Counted from the first letter of the stretch, positions 7,004 through 15,326 are shown. The stretch is DNA of 19,360 bases from Actinomycetota bacterium (GCA_009924725.1 RFRA01000003.1:1-19360), one strand, 5' to 3'. Program-made: numbers and translations. The notes: generated by a model from the letters alone, not told the origin.

Positions 7004-8545
7004 ATGTCAACACCTACAAAACCTGTTAAGACTTCCGGCCGCCCGGCTCGCACACTTGCGATCTTGGCCGGAGCCTTTGTCCTATTAATTGCTGCGGTAT
7101 TCATCCAAGGTGCAACCGCTGTTCGCCTAGGCCTTGACCTCCGCGGTGGCACGAGCGTTACCTTGCAGCCACGCCTCGGCGTTGGTGAGAGTGGCAAAGT
7201 AACTTCCGAAGCAATTGATCAAGCTGTCTCGATTATTCGTCAGCGCGTTAACTCACTTGGTGTTGCTGAGAGTGAAGTAGCTTCACAAGGTTCAGGTACT
7301 AATCGCCAGATTGTTATTTCAGTTCCAGGCGAAAGTGGTCGACGCGTCATTGAATTAGTCGGTCAAACCGCAGAACTAAGGTTCCGACAGGTACTTGCTG
7401 AAAGTTCTGGAGTTCCAACCACTGCAACTGATGCGGCTGCTACACCGCCGGCTGGAATTAGCCCAGAGCTAAATGCACGATATGCCGCTCTTGATTGCAC
7501 GAGCGCTGAAAGTCGCCAAGGTACTGGAACTGATGTTGCAACCGATGTCATCCTGGCGTGTTCAAATGATGGTGGCGCAAAATATATTCTGGCCGGTGCC
7601 GAAGTTTTAGGCCGCCAAGTTTCTAAAGCAACCGCAGCCGTTGACACTACAACTGGTGGAAACTGGTTCGTATCACTGACGTTTAATGGCGAAGGTACTA
7701 AAGCGTTCGGTGATCAAACTGCCCGAGTTGTTTCTTTAACTGCTCCACAAAACCAGGTCGCAATCGTGCTCGATGGGTTAGTTGTATCGGCTCCTCGAAT
7801 TAATGAAGCTATTCGTGGTGGAAGCGCGCAAATCACTGGAAACTTCACACAGGTTGAAGCGCAAGACTTAGCAAATGTGCTCAAGTACGGATCCTTGCCA
7901 CTTGCTTTTGATCGTGGCGAAGTTCAACAAGTTTCACCAACTCTTGGTGCTGATCAACTTACAGCCGGATTACTCGCAGGTGGTTTAGGTCTTGGGCTAG
8001 TGCTTCTTTACTCAGTTCTTTACTATCGTGGACTTGGCCTAGTAACAGTAGGTTCGCTAACTGTTGCGGCTGGAATGATCTACCTATTAGTTCTATTACT
8101 TGGTAAATGGATTGGCTTTACGCTCACTCTGGCAGGTATTGCCGGAATTATCGTCGCTATTGGTATTACGGCGGACTCATTCATCGTTTACTTCGAACGT
8201 ATTCGAGATGAATTACGTGAGGGAAAGTCGCTTCGCACCGCTGTTGAAACCGGCTGGGTCAGAGCCCGACGAACGATTGTGGTGGCTGACTCAGTTTCGA
8301 TCATCGCCGCAGTATTGCTGTACTTCTTAGCAGTAGGTGGAGTGCGTGGATTCGCCTTCACTCTCGGTCTAACGACTTTAGTGGATCTACTCGTGATCTT
8401 TGCATTCACTAAACCAATGATGGCGATTCTTTCTAAGTGGAAATTCTACGCAAGCGGTCATCCACTATCAGGCCTGTCGAAGAAGAGCTCAGGTATAGAA
8501 GAAACTAACAACGTTCAAGTATCTAACACAGGCATGGAGGCGTAA
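7004..8545 (+). CDS. secD: Protein translocase subunit SecD
   Basis: SecD pairs with SecF to use the proton motive force to complete SecYEG/SecA protein export. The 513-residue protein has an N-terminal membrane helix (about 17-38), then the hallmark LGLDLRGG with the periplasmic P1 domain. An Ala/Thr/Pro-rich insert near residues 128-150 interrupts this domain. Five further helices span about residues 325-490 and include ITADSFIVYFERIRDELREGKS, the SecD transmembrane-4 signature. It is followed four bases later by secF. YajC, normally encoded just before secD, is missing here: only 11 bases separate ruvB and secD. There is no ribosome binding site, which agrees with the leaderless promoter described at 6967-6995. 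Confidence 0.97.
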   Translation: MSTPTKPVKTSGRPARTLAILAGAFVLLIAAVFIQGATAVRLGLDLRGGTSVTLQPRLGVGESGKVTSEAIDQAVSIIRQRVNSLGVAESEVASQGSGTNRQIVISVPGESGRRVIELVGQTAELRFRQVLAESSGVPTTATDAAATPPAGISPELNARYAALDCTSAESRQGTGTDVATDVILACSNDGGAKYILAGAEVLGRQVSKATAAVDTTTGGNWFVSLTFNGEGTKAFGDQTARVVSLTAPQNQVAIVLDGLVVSAPRINEAIRGGSAQITGNFTQVEAQDLANVLKYGSLPLAFDRGEVQQVSPTLGADQLTAGLLAGGLGLGLVLLYSVLYYRGLGLVTVGSLTVAAGMIYLLVLLLGKWIGFTLTLAGIAGIIVAIGITADSFIVYFERIRDELREGKSLRTAVETGWVRARRTIVVADSVSIIAAVLLYFLAVGGVRGFAFTLGLTTLVDLLVIFAFTKPMMAILSKWKFYASGHPLSGLSKKSSGIEETNNVQVSNTGMEA

Positions 8546-8549
8546 GGAA

Positions 8550-9602
8550 ATGGCACACGGAACAACGCTAGGTGCACGTCTCTACAGTGGTGAGACTTCA
8601 TTTGACTTCATCGCTTCCCGCAAACGCTGGTATGCGGTTTCAGCTCTGCTGTTAGCGATCTCAATCGGCACAATTGTTTTTCAGGGATTACACCTAGGAA
8701 TTGAATTCAAAGGTGGCTCTAGTTACACAGTCACAAAAGCTGGCGCCACAATTGAAGAAGCGCGATCGGCGGTTGAATCCGCAGGCGTCACCTCTGAAGT
8801 AATTGTGCAGACCGTCGGTAGCGACAAAATTCGTGTTCAAACAGGTTCATTGACCAATGTTCAATCGAATGCGGTTCAAGATGCGTTAGCTGCAAAATTT
8901 GCGATCAACGTTGAAACTATTGATACTCAGATCATCGGACCTTCTTGGGGTAAAGAGATCACCAAGAAAGCCTTGTATGGTCTGATCGCCTTTTTACTCG
9001 CGGTTATGCTTTACCTTGCAATGGCCTTTGAACCTAAAATGGCGATTGCATCAATCGTGGCAGTTATTCACGACGTGATCATCACGGTTGGAATTTACGC
9101 TCTAGTTGGTTTTGATGTAACACCAGCAACGGTCATCGGATTCTTAACAATTCTGGGTTATTCACTTTATGACACGGTTATTGTCTTCGATAAGGTTCGC
9201 GAGAACACTCGAAATATTACAACGACCGGAAAATCAACATTCTCTCAAGCTACTAACTTGGCCGTAAACCAGACAATTGTGCGCTCATTGAACACGTCAA
9301 TTATTGCGCTGCTCCCAGTGGGCTCAATTCTTTTTGTCGGTGCCGGACTGCTCGGAGCCGGAACGTTGAAGGATCTCTCGCTTGCGCTATTTATCGGTCT
9401 TGCGATTGGTACCTACTCATCATTATTTATTGCCCCACAAGTTCTCTCTGGTCTACGCGAGCGTGAACCAGCAATGATTGCTTTGACCAAAAGGGTAAAT
9501 GCACGCAGTGGAACCGCACCAGTTTCAGTCGAAGCAGGCACAAATGCGATTCAAAACCGCGGCCCGCGAAACCAACCAAAACGTAAAGGCAAGAAGAAGT
9601 AA
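8550..9602 (+). CDS. secF: Protein translocase subunit SecF
   Basis: The 350-residue partner of SecD has a first membrane helix at about residues 28-48, the SecF hallmark LGIEFKGGSSY, a short periplasmic domain, and five C-terminal helices containing LGYSLYDTVIVFDKVREN, the conserved SecF transmembrane-4 motif with its charged residues. The C-terminus is a lysine/arginine-rich cytosolic tail (QPKRKGKKK) that may contact the ribosome or SecY. A GGAGG Shine-Dalgarno sequence at 8536-8540 lies inside the end of secD, nine bases from the ATG, so both genes share one transcript. Apt, often located after secF in actinobacteria, is absent. Confidence 0.97.
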   Translation: MAHGTTLGARLYSGETSFDFIASRKRWYAVSALLLAISIGTIVFQGLHLGIEFKGGSSYTVTKAGATIEEARSAVESAGVTSEVIVQTVGSDKIRVQTGSLTNVQSNAVQDALAAKFAINVETIDTQIIGPSWGKEITKKALYGLIAFLLAVMLYLAMAFEPKMAIASIVAVIHDVIITVGIYALVGFDVTPATVIGFLTILGYSLYDTVIVFDKVRENTRNITTTGKSTFSQATNLAVNQTIVRSLNTSIIALLPVGSILFVGAGLLGAGTLKDLSLALFIGLAIGTYSSLFIAPQVLSGLREREPAMIALTKRVNARSGTAPVSVEAGTNAIQNRGPRNQPKRKGKKK

Positions 9603-9642
9603 TAACCTACCTCTTCAAGTAACTAACCACCGTGTTGTTAAC

Positions 9643-9648
9643 TAGAAT
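9643..9648 (+). promoter_or_regulatory. Predicted -10 box for a leaderless rel transcript
   Basis: TAGAAT lies exactly six bases before the rel ATG at 9655. No ribosome binding sequence is present in the 52-base gap after secF, and no convincing -35 box is found at 16-18 bases upstream (only TTCAAG at 9614-9619, too far). The spacing is that expected when transcription starts on the A of the start codon. Confidence 0.45.
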
Positions 9649-9654
9649 CCGTTC

Positions 9655-11817
9655 ATGGATACTCTGTTAGCACCGGTGGTTAGTGCTTTAACAGAGCATC
9701 ATCCAGGCGATAAATTAGAGAATTTGCAACGTGCGTTTTTAGTTGCCAAAGAAGCTCACACCGGCCAGCTACGTAAATCTGGCGAAGATTACATAACGCA
9801 TCCAGTTGCTGTTGCGGCAATTTTAGCGGAGTTTGGTTTAAATGAAGCCGTCGTAATCGCGGCCTTGCTGCACGACACAGTTGAGGACACTACCTATTCA
9901 TTGCCGCAATTGCGGAAAGACTTTGGCGAAGAGATTGCACTTTTAGTAGATGGTGTAACCAAGTTAGACAAATTAACTTATGGGCCAACAGCCGAAGCCG
10001 AAACCGTAAGAAAAATGATCGTAGCGATGTCACGAGATATTCGTGTCTTACTAATCAAGTTGGCTGATCGGCTTCACAATGCGCGCACTTGGAAATTCGT
10101 TTCCCCCGAATCAGCCGAACGCAAAGCTCGCGAGACGCTAGACATTTACGCACCGTTGGCGCACCGATTAGGTATGAATGCGATCAAATGGGAACTTGAG
10201 GATTTAAGTTTTGAGATTCTGGAACCTAAGAAATTCCTAGAAATTTCGCGGTTAGTAGCAGAGCGAAATCCGGCGCGTACCACCCTGACCAATGAAGTAA
10301 TTGCAGCAGTCAAATCTGACCTTTTGGCCGATGGGGTTAATTGCACAGTGACTGGGCGACAGAAGCACTTCTATAGCGTCTATCAAAAAATGGTGGTGCG
10401 TGGTCGTGACTTCAATGATATTTACGATCTAGTCGGAATTCGAGTTCTAGTTGAAGATGTCCGTGATTGTTACGCGGTACTTGGCGCTATCCATGCTCGT
10501 TGGTCGCCGGTGCCTGGCCGCTTCAAAGATTACATCGCGATGCCTAAGTTCAATCTCTATCAGTCGCTTCACACCACCGTAATTGGGCCAAGTGGTAAAG
10601 CGATTGAAATTCAGATTCGCACTTACGACATGCATTCGCGAGCCGAGTTTGGTATCGCGGCACACTGGAAATATAAGCAAGGTGATGAGGCTAAATCGTC
10701 ATCACCGGAAATGCTTTGGTTGCGCCAGCTACATGAATGGCAGAAAGAGACTGAAGATCCTTCTGAATTTCTTGACTCGTTACGCTTTGACCTCGGATCT
10801 CCGGAAGTTTTCGTCTTTACGCCAAAGGGGAGTGTCATCGCACTTCCGGGTGGATCCACACCCGTTGACTTCGCTTATTCAGTTCACACTGATGTTGGTA
10901 ATCGCTGCGCCGGCGCGAAAGTAAATGGTCGATTAGTTCCACTGGAATCAAAACTTAATAATGGCGATGTAGTAGAAGTAGTACTAAATAAGGGTGAGCA
11001 TGCTGCGCCAAGTCGCGATTGGTTGAACTTTGTAAAGAGCCCACGGGCTCGCTCCAAGATTAAAGCTTGGTTTAGTAAGGAGCGTCGCGAAGAAGCGATT
11101 GAAGCTGGGCGCGAGTCGATTGCGCGCCAGATGCGCAAAGCCGGCCTGCCACTTCAGAAAATTTTCGCGGGCCATGCGTTGCTAGAACTTTCTCATGAAC
11201 TTCATTATCCAGATATCTCAGCGCTTTACAGCGCAGTTGGCGACGGGCATGTTTCATCAGCTTCGATAATAGAAAAACTAATCGCTTCAATGGGGCAGGA
11301 AGATTCACACCCTGAAGCAACTGTTCCCACTTTTCCGACTGGGGTTCAAACAGCTAGACGCTCCAGTAGTTCTATTGAGGTAGCTGGGATTGGCGATGTT
11401 TATGTCAAGTTAGCTCGGTGCTGCACGCCAGTTCCGGGCGATGCCATCATGGGATTTATAACTAAGGGAAATGGTGTATCCGTGCACCGTGGTGATTGCA
11501 TTAATGCAGCCGACTTGAAAGTTAACCAAGCTGAACGCGTTGTTGCAGTCAAATGGTTAGCCGGCGCAGCCAGCGTGTTTCTAGTAAATATTCAAGTGGA
11601 AGCGCTTGATCGATCAAGATTACTTGCCGATGTCACTCGTACACTTTCCGAACAACACGTAAACATTTTGAGCGCTTCAGTATCAACATCTAAAGATCGC
11701 ACTGCGATCTCAAGATTTACCTTTGAAATGGCTGATGCAACCCATCTTGATGCAGTACTAAGCGCGGTTAGAAACATTGAAGGTGTTTATGATGTTTATC
11801 GCACCTTCAATAATTAA
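9655..11817 (+). CDS. rel: Bifunctional (p)ppGpp synthetase/hydrolase Rel
   Basis: This 720-residue RelA/SpoT homologue makes and degrades the alarmone (p)ppGpp. The N-terminal HD hydrolase domain keeps its metal-binding residues: His49 (THPVA), His73-Asp74 and Glu77-Asp78 (LLHDTVED), plus KLADRLHN. The synthetase domain has TGRQKHFYSVYQKM, RFKD at residues 289-292 (the RXKD motif of bifunctional Rel, in place of EXDD in monofunctional RelA), YQSLHT and EIQIRT. A TGS domain follows from about residue 384 (VFVFTPKG), then a helical region, a Cys589-Cys590 zinc-finger-like motif (ARCCTPVPGD...VHRGDC) and a C-terminal ACT domain from about 640. Everything needed for both activities is present, as in mycobacterial Rel. 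The gene meets the minus-strand DUF349 gene after only 12 bases. Confidence 0.96.
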   Translation: MDTLLAPVVSALTEHHPGDKLENLQRAFLVAKEAHTGQLRKSGEDYITHPVAVAAILAEFGLNEAVVIAALLHDTVEDTTYSLPQLRKDFGEEIALLVDGVTKLDKLTYGPTAEAETVRKMIVAMSRDIRVLLIKLADRLHNARTWKFVSPESAERKARETLDIYAPLAHRLGMNAIKWELEDLSFEILEPKKFLEISRLVAERNPARTTLTNEVIAAVKSDLLADGVNCTVTGRQKHFYSVYQKMVVRGRDFNDIYDLVGIRVLVEDVRDCYAVLGAIHARWSPVPGRFKDYIAMPKFNLYQSLHTTVIGPSGKAIEIQIRTYDMHSRAEFGIAAHWKYKQGDEAKSSSPEMLWLRQLHEWQKETEDPSEFLDSLRFDLGSPEVFVFTPKGSVIALPGGSTPVDFAYSVHTDVGNRCAGAKVNGRLVPLESKLNNGDVVEVVLNKGEHAAPSRDWLNFVKSPRARSKIKAWFSKERREEAIEAGRESIARQMRKAGLPLQKIFAGHALLELSHELHYPDISALYSAVGDGHVSSASIIEKLIASMGQEDSHPEATVPTFPTGVQTARRSSSSIEVAGIGDVYVKLARCCTPVPGDAIMGFITKGNGVSVHRGDCINAADLKVNQAERVVAVKWLAGAASVFLVNIQVEALDRSRLLADVTRTLSEQHVNILSASVSTSKDRTAISRFTFEMADATHLDAVLSAVRNIEGVYDVYRTFNN

Positions 11818-11829
11818 GGAAGTTCGTTT

Positions 11830-13143
11830 CTAACTAAACTCAGCTAAATTCTTTTCCGCTTCAGCTAACCAAACTTTACGAGCAACTGCCGAATCGGTAG
11901 CTTCTTGGGCTTTCTTAGTATTACCAGCAGCAGTAGCTTTGGCGGCAACCTTCTCGTAATTTTCGATCGCTTCCGCTAATTGGCGAACCACATCGGCTGC
12001 GCGAGCTTTTGCCGCAGGATCCGATTTACGCCAGATAGTCGCCTCGGCTTCTTTATAGGCAGCATCAACAACTTCTAGTCGAGCATCAAGCGCGGCGCGT
12101 TTATCGCGAGCAGTCATGCCGATTTTGCTCCATTGATTCTGTAGTTCGCGAAGCGCCTTTTTCTGCTCAGCCAAGTCAATAATTGGAAGCAACTTCTCAA
12201 TTTCGATAATCAAAGCGTTGCGCTTTTCTAGGTTAGCGCTCATCGTTACTTCGCGCTTCTCCAGATCAGCGTTCTTGGCCGCGAAGAAAGCATCTTGTGA
12301 TGCCTTGAAACGTGACCAGAGTTTTGCGTCATCGCTCATCTTGCCGCGACCTGCGGCTTTCCAGGCATCCATCAGCGACTTGAAGCGACGAGCAGTCGCC
12401 ACCCAATCAGTTGAAGTCGCAAGACTTTCGGCTTCAGCAACTAATTTCTTCTTTGCTTCCGAAACCACTGCAGTGACTTCCTCAAGTGCTGCAAAGTGTG
12501 TGCGACGACGCTTATCAAACTTATTTCGAGAAGAGGAAAAGCGTTTCCAAAGATCGGTATCGGTCTTCTTATCTAATCTAGGTGCAGATTTCCATTCATC
12601 GAGAAGTGCCTTTAGCCGGTCGCCAGTAACTTTCCAACTTGTTGAGTCAGCTAATGATTCGGCTTCAGCAACAATCTTTTCTTTCTCAATTAAAACTTGC
12701 GCGAGACGTTCAGCTTTTGCGATTTCTTCAGCTGCCTTCTTTGCCTCATAAGCGCCACGATGATCTTCAATTAGTGGTGAAAGTTGTTCAACGGCAACAG
12801 CGAGAGCGGCTAGATCTCCGACTCCATTTAACTCGCGAACTTGTTCACGCAACTTAACTACGGCAGTTGTCGCATCTCCCGGAACCATGGCGCCAGATTT
12901 AATGCGAGCTGATAGCAGAGCGACTTCGGAAGCAATTGCTTCAAACTTACGGACAAAGTAAGCCAAGGCTTCTTCGTTGCTCTTGCCTGGGTATGAACCA
13001 ACTGGCTTATCGCCTTCGGGGGTAATTACGTAAACAGTGCCATCTTCGCCAACACGACCGAATCGAGCCGGATCCCCAATGAGTGCTGATGCCGCAGACA
13101 CAACTGCAGGTGATTGGGTGGGAGTTACTGGATTCTCGGTCAT
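11830..13143 (-). CDS. DUF349 repeat protein, function unknown
   Basis: A 437-residue, cysteine-free, highly charged and helical protein. The N-terminus contains RFGRVGEDGTVYVITPEGDKPVG and YPGKSNEEALAYFVRKF, typical of actinobacterial DUF349 proteins encoded next to rel. Two clear tandem DUF349 repeats follow, at about residues 158-222 and 235-298; both open with VAEAESLA-[DT]-ST and contain [KR]-[FL]-K-[SA]-L-[ML]-D-[AE]-W and LW-x-RF. A weaker third copy spans about 305-370. No enzyme motif is visible and the family has no established biochemical role. An AAAGGA ribosome binding site (complement of 13150-13155) stands six bases before the ATG. It is transcribed toward rel and away from the MBL/hisS operon. 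Confidence 0.92.
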   Translation of the reverse strand: MTENPVTPTQSPAVVSAASALIGDPARFGRVGEDGTVYVITPEGDKPVGSYPGKSNEEALAYFVRKFEAIASEVALLSARIKSGAMVPGDATTAVVKLREQVRELNGVGDLAALAVAVEQLSPLIEDHRGAYEAKKAAEEIAKAERLAQVLIEKEKIVAEAESLADSTSWKVTGDRLKALLDEWKSAPRLDKKTDTDLWKRFSSSRNKFDKRRRTHFAALEEVTAVVSEAKKKLVAEAESLATSTDWVATARRFKSLMDAWKAAGRGKMSDDAKLWSRFKASQDAFFAAKNADLEKREVTMSANLEKRNALIIEIEKLLPIIDLAEQKKALRELQNQWSKIGMTARDKRAALDARLEVVDAAYKEAEATIWRKSDPAAKARAADVVRQLAEAIENYEKVAAKATAAGNTKKAQEATDSAVARKVWLAEAEKNLAEFS

Positions 13144-13369
13144 GGTGGATCCTTTCAGCGCGGTAGCTGTCGAGAAATTCTCAAATCAGCCTTCGCTATT
13201 GGGTTGAGTGATAGATGGCAAAACATTTGGGTGACGTGGTAGGAAAATGATCGAAATCTTCGCCGCACTACGTCGTTGGTTGGAAAGGTAAAGGTACCCT
13301 GTCCGCCTAGGGTATTTCCAATGGGTTTAAGCAAGGCTGCGAAATTGAGCGTGGAAGGGCGGGGTAGCG
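13144..13369. other. Divergent intergenic region, the largest gap in the window
   Basis: These 226 bases separate the minus-strand DUF349 gene from the plus-strand MBL/hisS operon and should hold promoters for both directions, although I cannot place one convincingly. It contains two tiny plus-strand frames overlapping in an ATGA (13215-13250 and 13247-13291) and a hairpin-forming inverted repeat at 13292-13317. In related actinobacteria a peptidyl-prolyl isomerase gene often occupies this position; no trace of its sequence is recognisable here. Confidence 0.6.
13292..13317. repeat. Inverted repeat (TACCCT / AGGGTA) upstream of the MBL gene
   Basis: TACCCT at 13295-13300 is the exact inverse of AGGGTA at 13309-13314, with an eight-base spacer. 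As RNA the stem can extend outward by two G-U pairs and one A-U pair to nine pairs. It lies 53 bases before the MBL-hydrolase ATG. It could be a protein-binding operator or an RNA hairpin (TATTT follows); neither can be chosen from sequence alone. Confidence 0.4.
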
Positions 13370-14035
13370 ATGCTAGTTGCTGGCTTCCCAGCCAAAATGT
13401 ATGCCACCAACTGTTGGGTTTTGGCTACTGGCGAGGGCTCAGAATGCATTGTCATTGATCCAGGCATGCCAGATATTTCAATGGAGTTAGCTGAACTGCT
13501 TAGTAAACATCGCTTGAAGCCGGTGGCAACTCTTTTAACACACGGACATTTAGATCACACGTTTTCAGTCGTTCCCGTCTGCGATGGCTATGGGATTCCC
13601 GCGTATATCCATCGCGAAGATCGCAATCTACTAATCGATCCGGCGGCTGCAGTAAGCCCTGAATTCGCCGCAACACTAGGTGCGATGACTTTTTCCGAAC
13701 CGAAGGAAGTTAGAGAGTTAAGAAGTGGTGAGGAAATTGAACTAGTCGGTTTGAAAATTAAGGTGATTCATAGCCCAGGGCACACTCGTGGGTCGCTGAT
13801 GTATTTAGTAGATGACGAAACTCTGGTTAGTGGAGATGTCTTGTTTGCCGGTTCTATTGGTCGCACTGATTTACCTACTGGGTCCAGCGATGACATGATG
13901 AAAACCTTGATCAAGAAAGTTCTGCCACTAAGTGATGAGATCAGAGTGCTCCCAGGTCACTACCAAGAAACTAAGATTGGGATTGAACGTAAGAACAATC
14001 CGTACTTACTTGAAGCGGCGAAGGCGAGCAGATGA
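13370..14035 (+). CDS. MBL-fold metallo-hydrolase (glyoxalase II-like)
   Basis: A 221-residue metallo-beta-lactamase-fold hydrolase. Metal ligands are complete: THGHLDH at residues 57-63, His138 in HSPGHTRGS, Asp156 in VSGDVLFAGSIGRTDLP, and His197 in VLPGHYQET. This pattern fits the glyoxalase II-like subgroup that hydrolyses thioesters such as S-lactoyl conjugates, but the substrate cannot be read from the sequence; actinobacteria of this kind may use a thiol other than glutathione. GGAAGGGCGGGG before the ATG serves as a purine-rich ribosome binding region. The stop overlaps the hisS start (ATGA), the same pairing as in mycobacteria and Streptomyces. The coupling is conserved synteny rather than evidence of a shared pathway. 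Confidence 0.9.
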   Translation: MLVAGFPAKMYATNCWVLATGEGSECIVIDPGMPDISMELAELLSKHRLKPVATLLTHGHLDHTFSVVPVCDGYGIPAYIHREDRNLLIDPAAAVSPEFAATLGAMTFSEPKEVRELRSGEEIELVGLKIKVIHSPGHTRGSLMYLVDDETLVSGDVLFAGSIGRTDLPTGSSDDMMKTLIKKVLPLSDEIRVLPGHYQETKIGIERKNNPYLLEAAKASR

Positions 14036-15276
14036 CGAAATTTCAAGCACCTAAGGGAGTAAGTGAGTATGTACCGCCGCGCAGCAACGAATTCGCGTGG
14101 GTACGTTCAACGTTAGAGAGCACAATTAGTTCAGCTGGTTACCAACTACTAGAGCTTCCTATTTTTGAAGATACCGAACTATTTACCCGGATCGGTGCCT
14201 CAACTGATGTAGTTTCTAAAGAGATGTACACCTTTGAAGATCGTGGTGGTCGCTCAATCACGCTACGTCCGGAAGGCACAGTTGGTGCATTGCGTGCAGT
14301 AAGTGAACATGGGCTTGATCGCAATTCGCTGCCTGCCAAAGTTTATTATTGTGGACCATTCTTCCGAGCTGAACGCCCGCAGAAAGGTCGATATCGACAG
14401 TTTTACTCAATCGGGATTGAAGCAATCGGAACTCATGATGCGGCTCTCGATGCCGAGGTAATTTCAATTGCTGATGCTGGGTTTAAGAAGTTAGGTCTCA
14501 CGAAATATCGCCTAGAGATGACGTCATTGGGCGATGCCGAGTCACGTTCTGCGCATCGGATAGATCTCGTGAAATTTATAGCTGGCCTTGATCTCGATGA
14601 AGAAACAAAAGAACGCGCAAAGTTGAATCCATTGCGGTTATTCGATGATAAGCGTGAAGAAGTTCGCGACCTGATGGCAAAGGCGCCAATTTTATTGGAT
14701 TACTTATCGCCAGAATCCAAAGCTAATTTTGCTGAAGTTCAAGATCATCTAACTGCTATGGGAATTGCCTTTGTGATTAATCCTCGCATGGTCCGCGGTC
14801 TCGACTATTACACCGGCACCACATTTGAATTCGTGCACGATTTACTTGGCGCGCAATCAGGTATTGGAGGTGGTGGCCGATATGACGGTTTGATGGGCGA
14901 AATTGGTGGCCAAGATATAACTGGAATTGGCTTTGGGATCGGACTTGATCGTGCACTACTTGCCATTGAAGCCGAAGGCGTAGTTATTCCAGAGACTTTT
15001 GTCAGTGACTTATTTATTATTCCAATGGGTGTAGCAGCTAAATCGGCTGCCTTGAAGTACGCAGCCGATCTTCGTGCTGCGGGCTTTAAAGTTGAGTTGG
15101 CATTTGGTGATCGCGCTCTAAAAACGGCAATGAAGATAGCTGATAAGAGTGGGGCTCGTTATTCACTAGTAATTGGCGATGCAGAGATGGCCAGCGGGGT
15201 GGTGGAAGTTAAAGAGATGAGCAGCGGTATCGCCAACTCGGTTAGACTTGACTCCTTAGCCGGCGCCTTGAGATAA
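14032..15276 (+). CDS. hisS: Histidine--tRNA ligase
   Basis: HisRS is a class II synthetase that charges tRNA-His in the cytoplasm. The 414-residue protein shows the motif 2 region FFRAERPQKGRYRQF at residues 110-124, the histidine-specific RGLDYYTG at 255-262 with the catalytic arginine R255, the glycine-rich IGGGGRYDGL, and motif 3 GIGFGIGLDRA. The C-terminal anticodon-binding domain runs from about residue 325 (LFIIPMG). Length agrees with bacterial HisRS (about 420). The ATG overlaps the preceding MBL gene by four bases. aspS follows after 53 bases. Confidence 0.97.
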   Translation: MTKFQAPKGVSEYVPPRSNEFAWVRSTLESTISSAGYQLLELPIFEDTELFTRIGASTDVVSKEMYTFEDRGGRSITLRPEGTVGALRAVSEHGLDRNSLPAKVYYCGPFFRAERPQKGRYRQFYSIGIEAIGTHDAALDAEVISIADAGFKKLGLTKYRLEMTSLGDAESRSAHRIDLVKFIAGLDLDEETKERAKLNPLRLFDDKREEVRDLMAKAPILLDYLSPESKANFAEVQDHLTAMGIAFVINPRMVRGLDYYTGTTFEFVHDLLGAQSGIGGGGRYDGLMGEIGGQDITGIGFGIGLDRALLAIEAEGVVIPETFVSDLFIIPMGVAAKSAALKYAADLRAAGFKVELAFGDRALKTAMKIADKSGARYSLVIGDAEMASGVVEVKEMSSGIANSVRLDSLAGALR

Positions 15277-15314
15277 GCATCGGACCACGAACTTCGAATT
15301 GATGACTCACGGAA

Positions 15315-15326
15315 AGCTAGGTAGCT
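15315..15326. repeat. Small palindrome just before the aspS start
   Basis: AGCTA (15315-15319) and TAGCT (15322-15326) form a perfect inverted repeat around GG, three bases before the aspS TTG. It overlaps the only candidate ribosome binding sequence (AGGT, 15319-15322). It may be chance, or may influence translation initiation; the loop is too tight (two bases) for the full stem to form as RNA, so a protein-binding role would be the other option. Confidence 0.25.

Noticed and set aside
12218..12751. Open plus-strand frame of 177 codons opposite the DUF349 gene
   Set aside because: Ser/Phe/Ala-rich translation of the opposite strand of a helical Lys/Glu/Ala-rich protein; no ribosome binding site or family resemblance.
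13276..13458. 60-codon plus-strand frame overlapping the start of the MBL gene
   Set aside because: The MBL frame explains the sequence from 13370; the alternative has no ribosome binding site or recognisable product.
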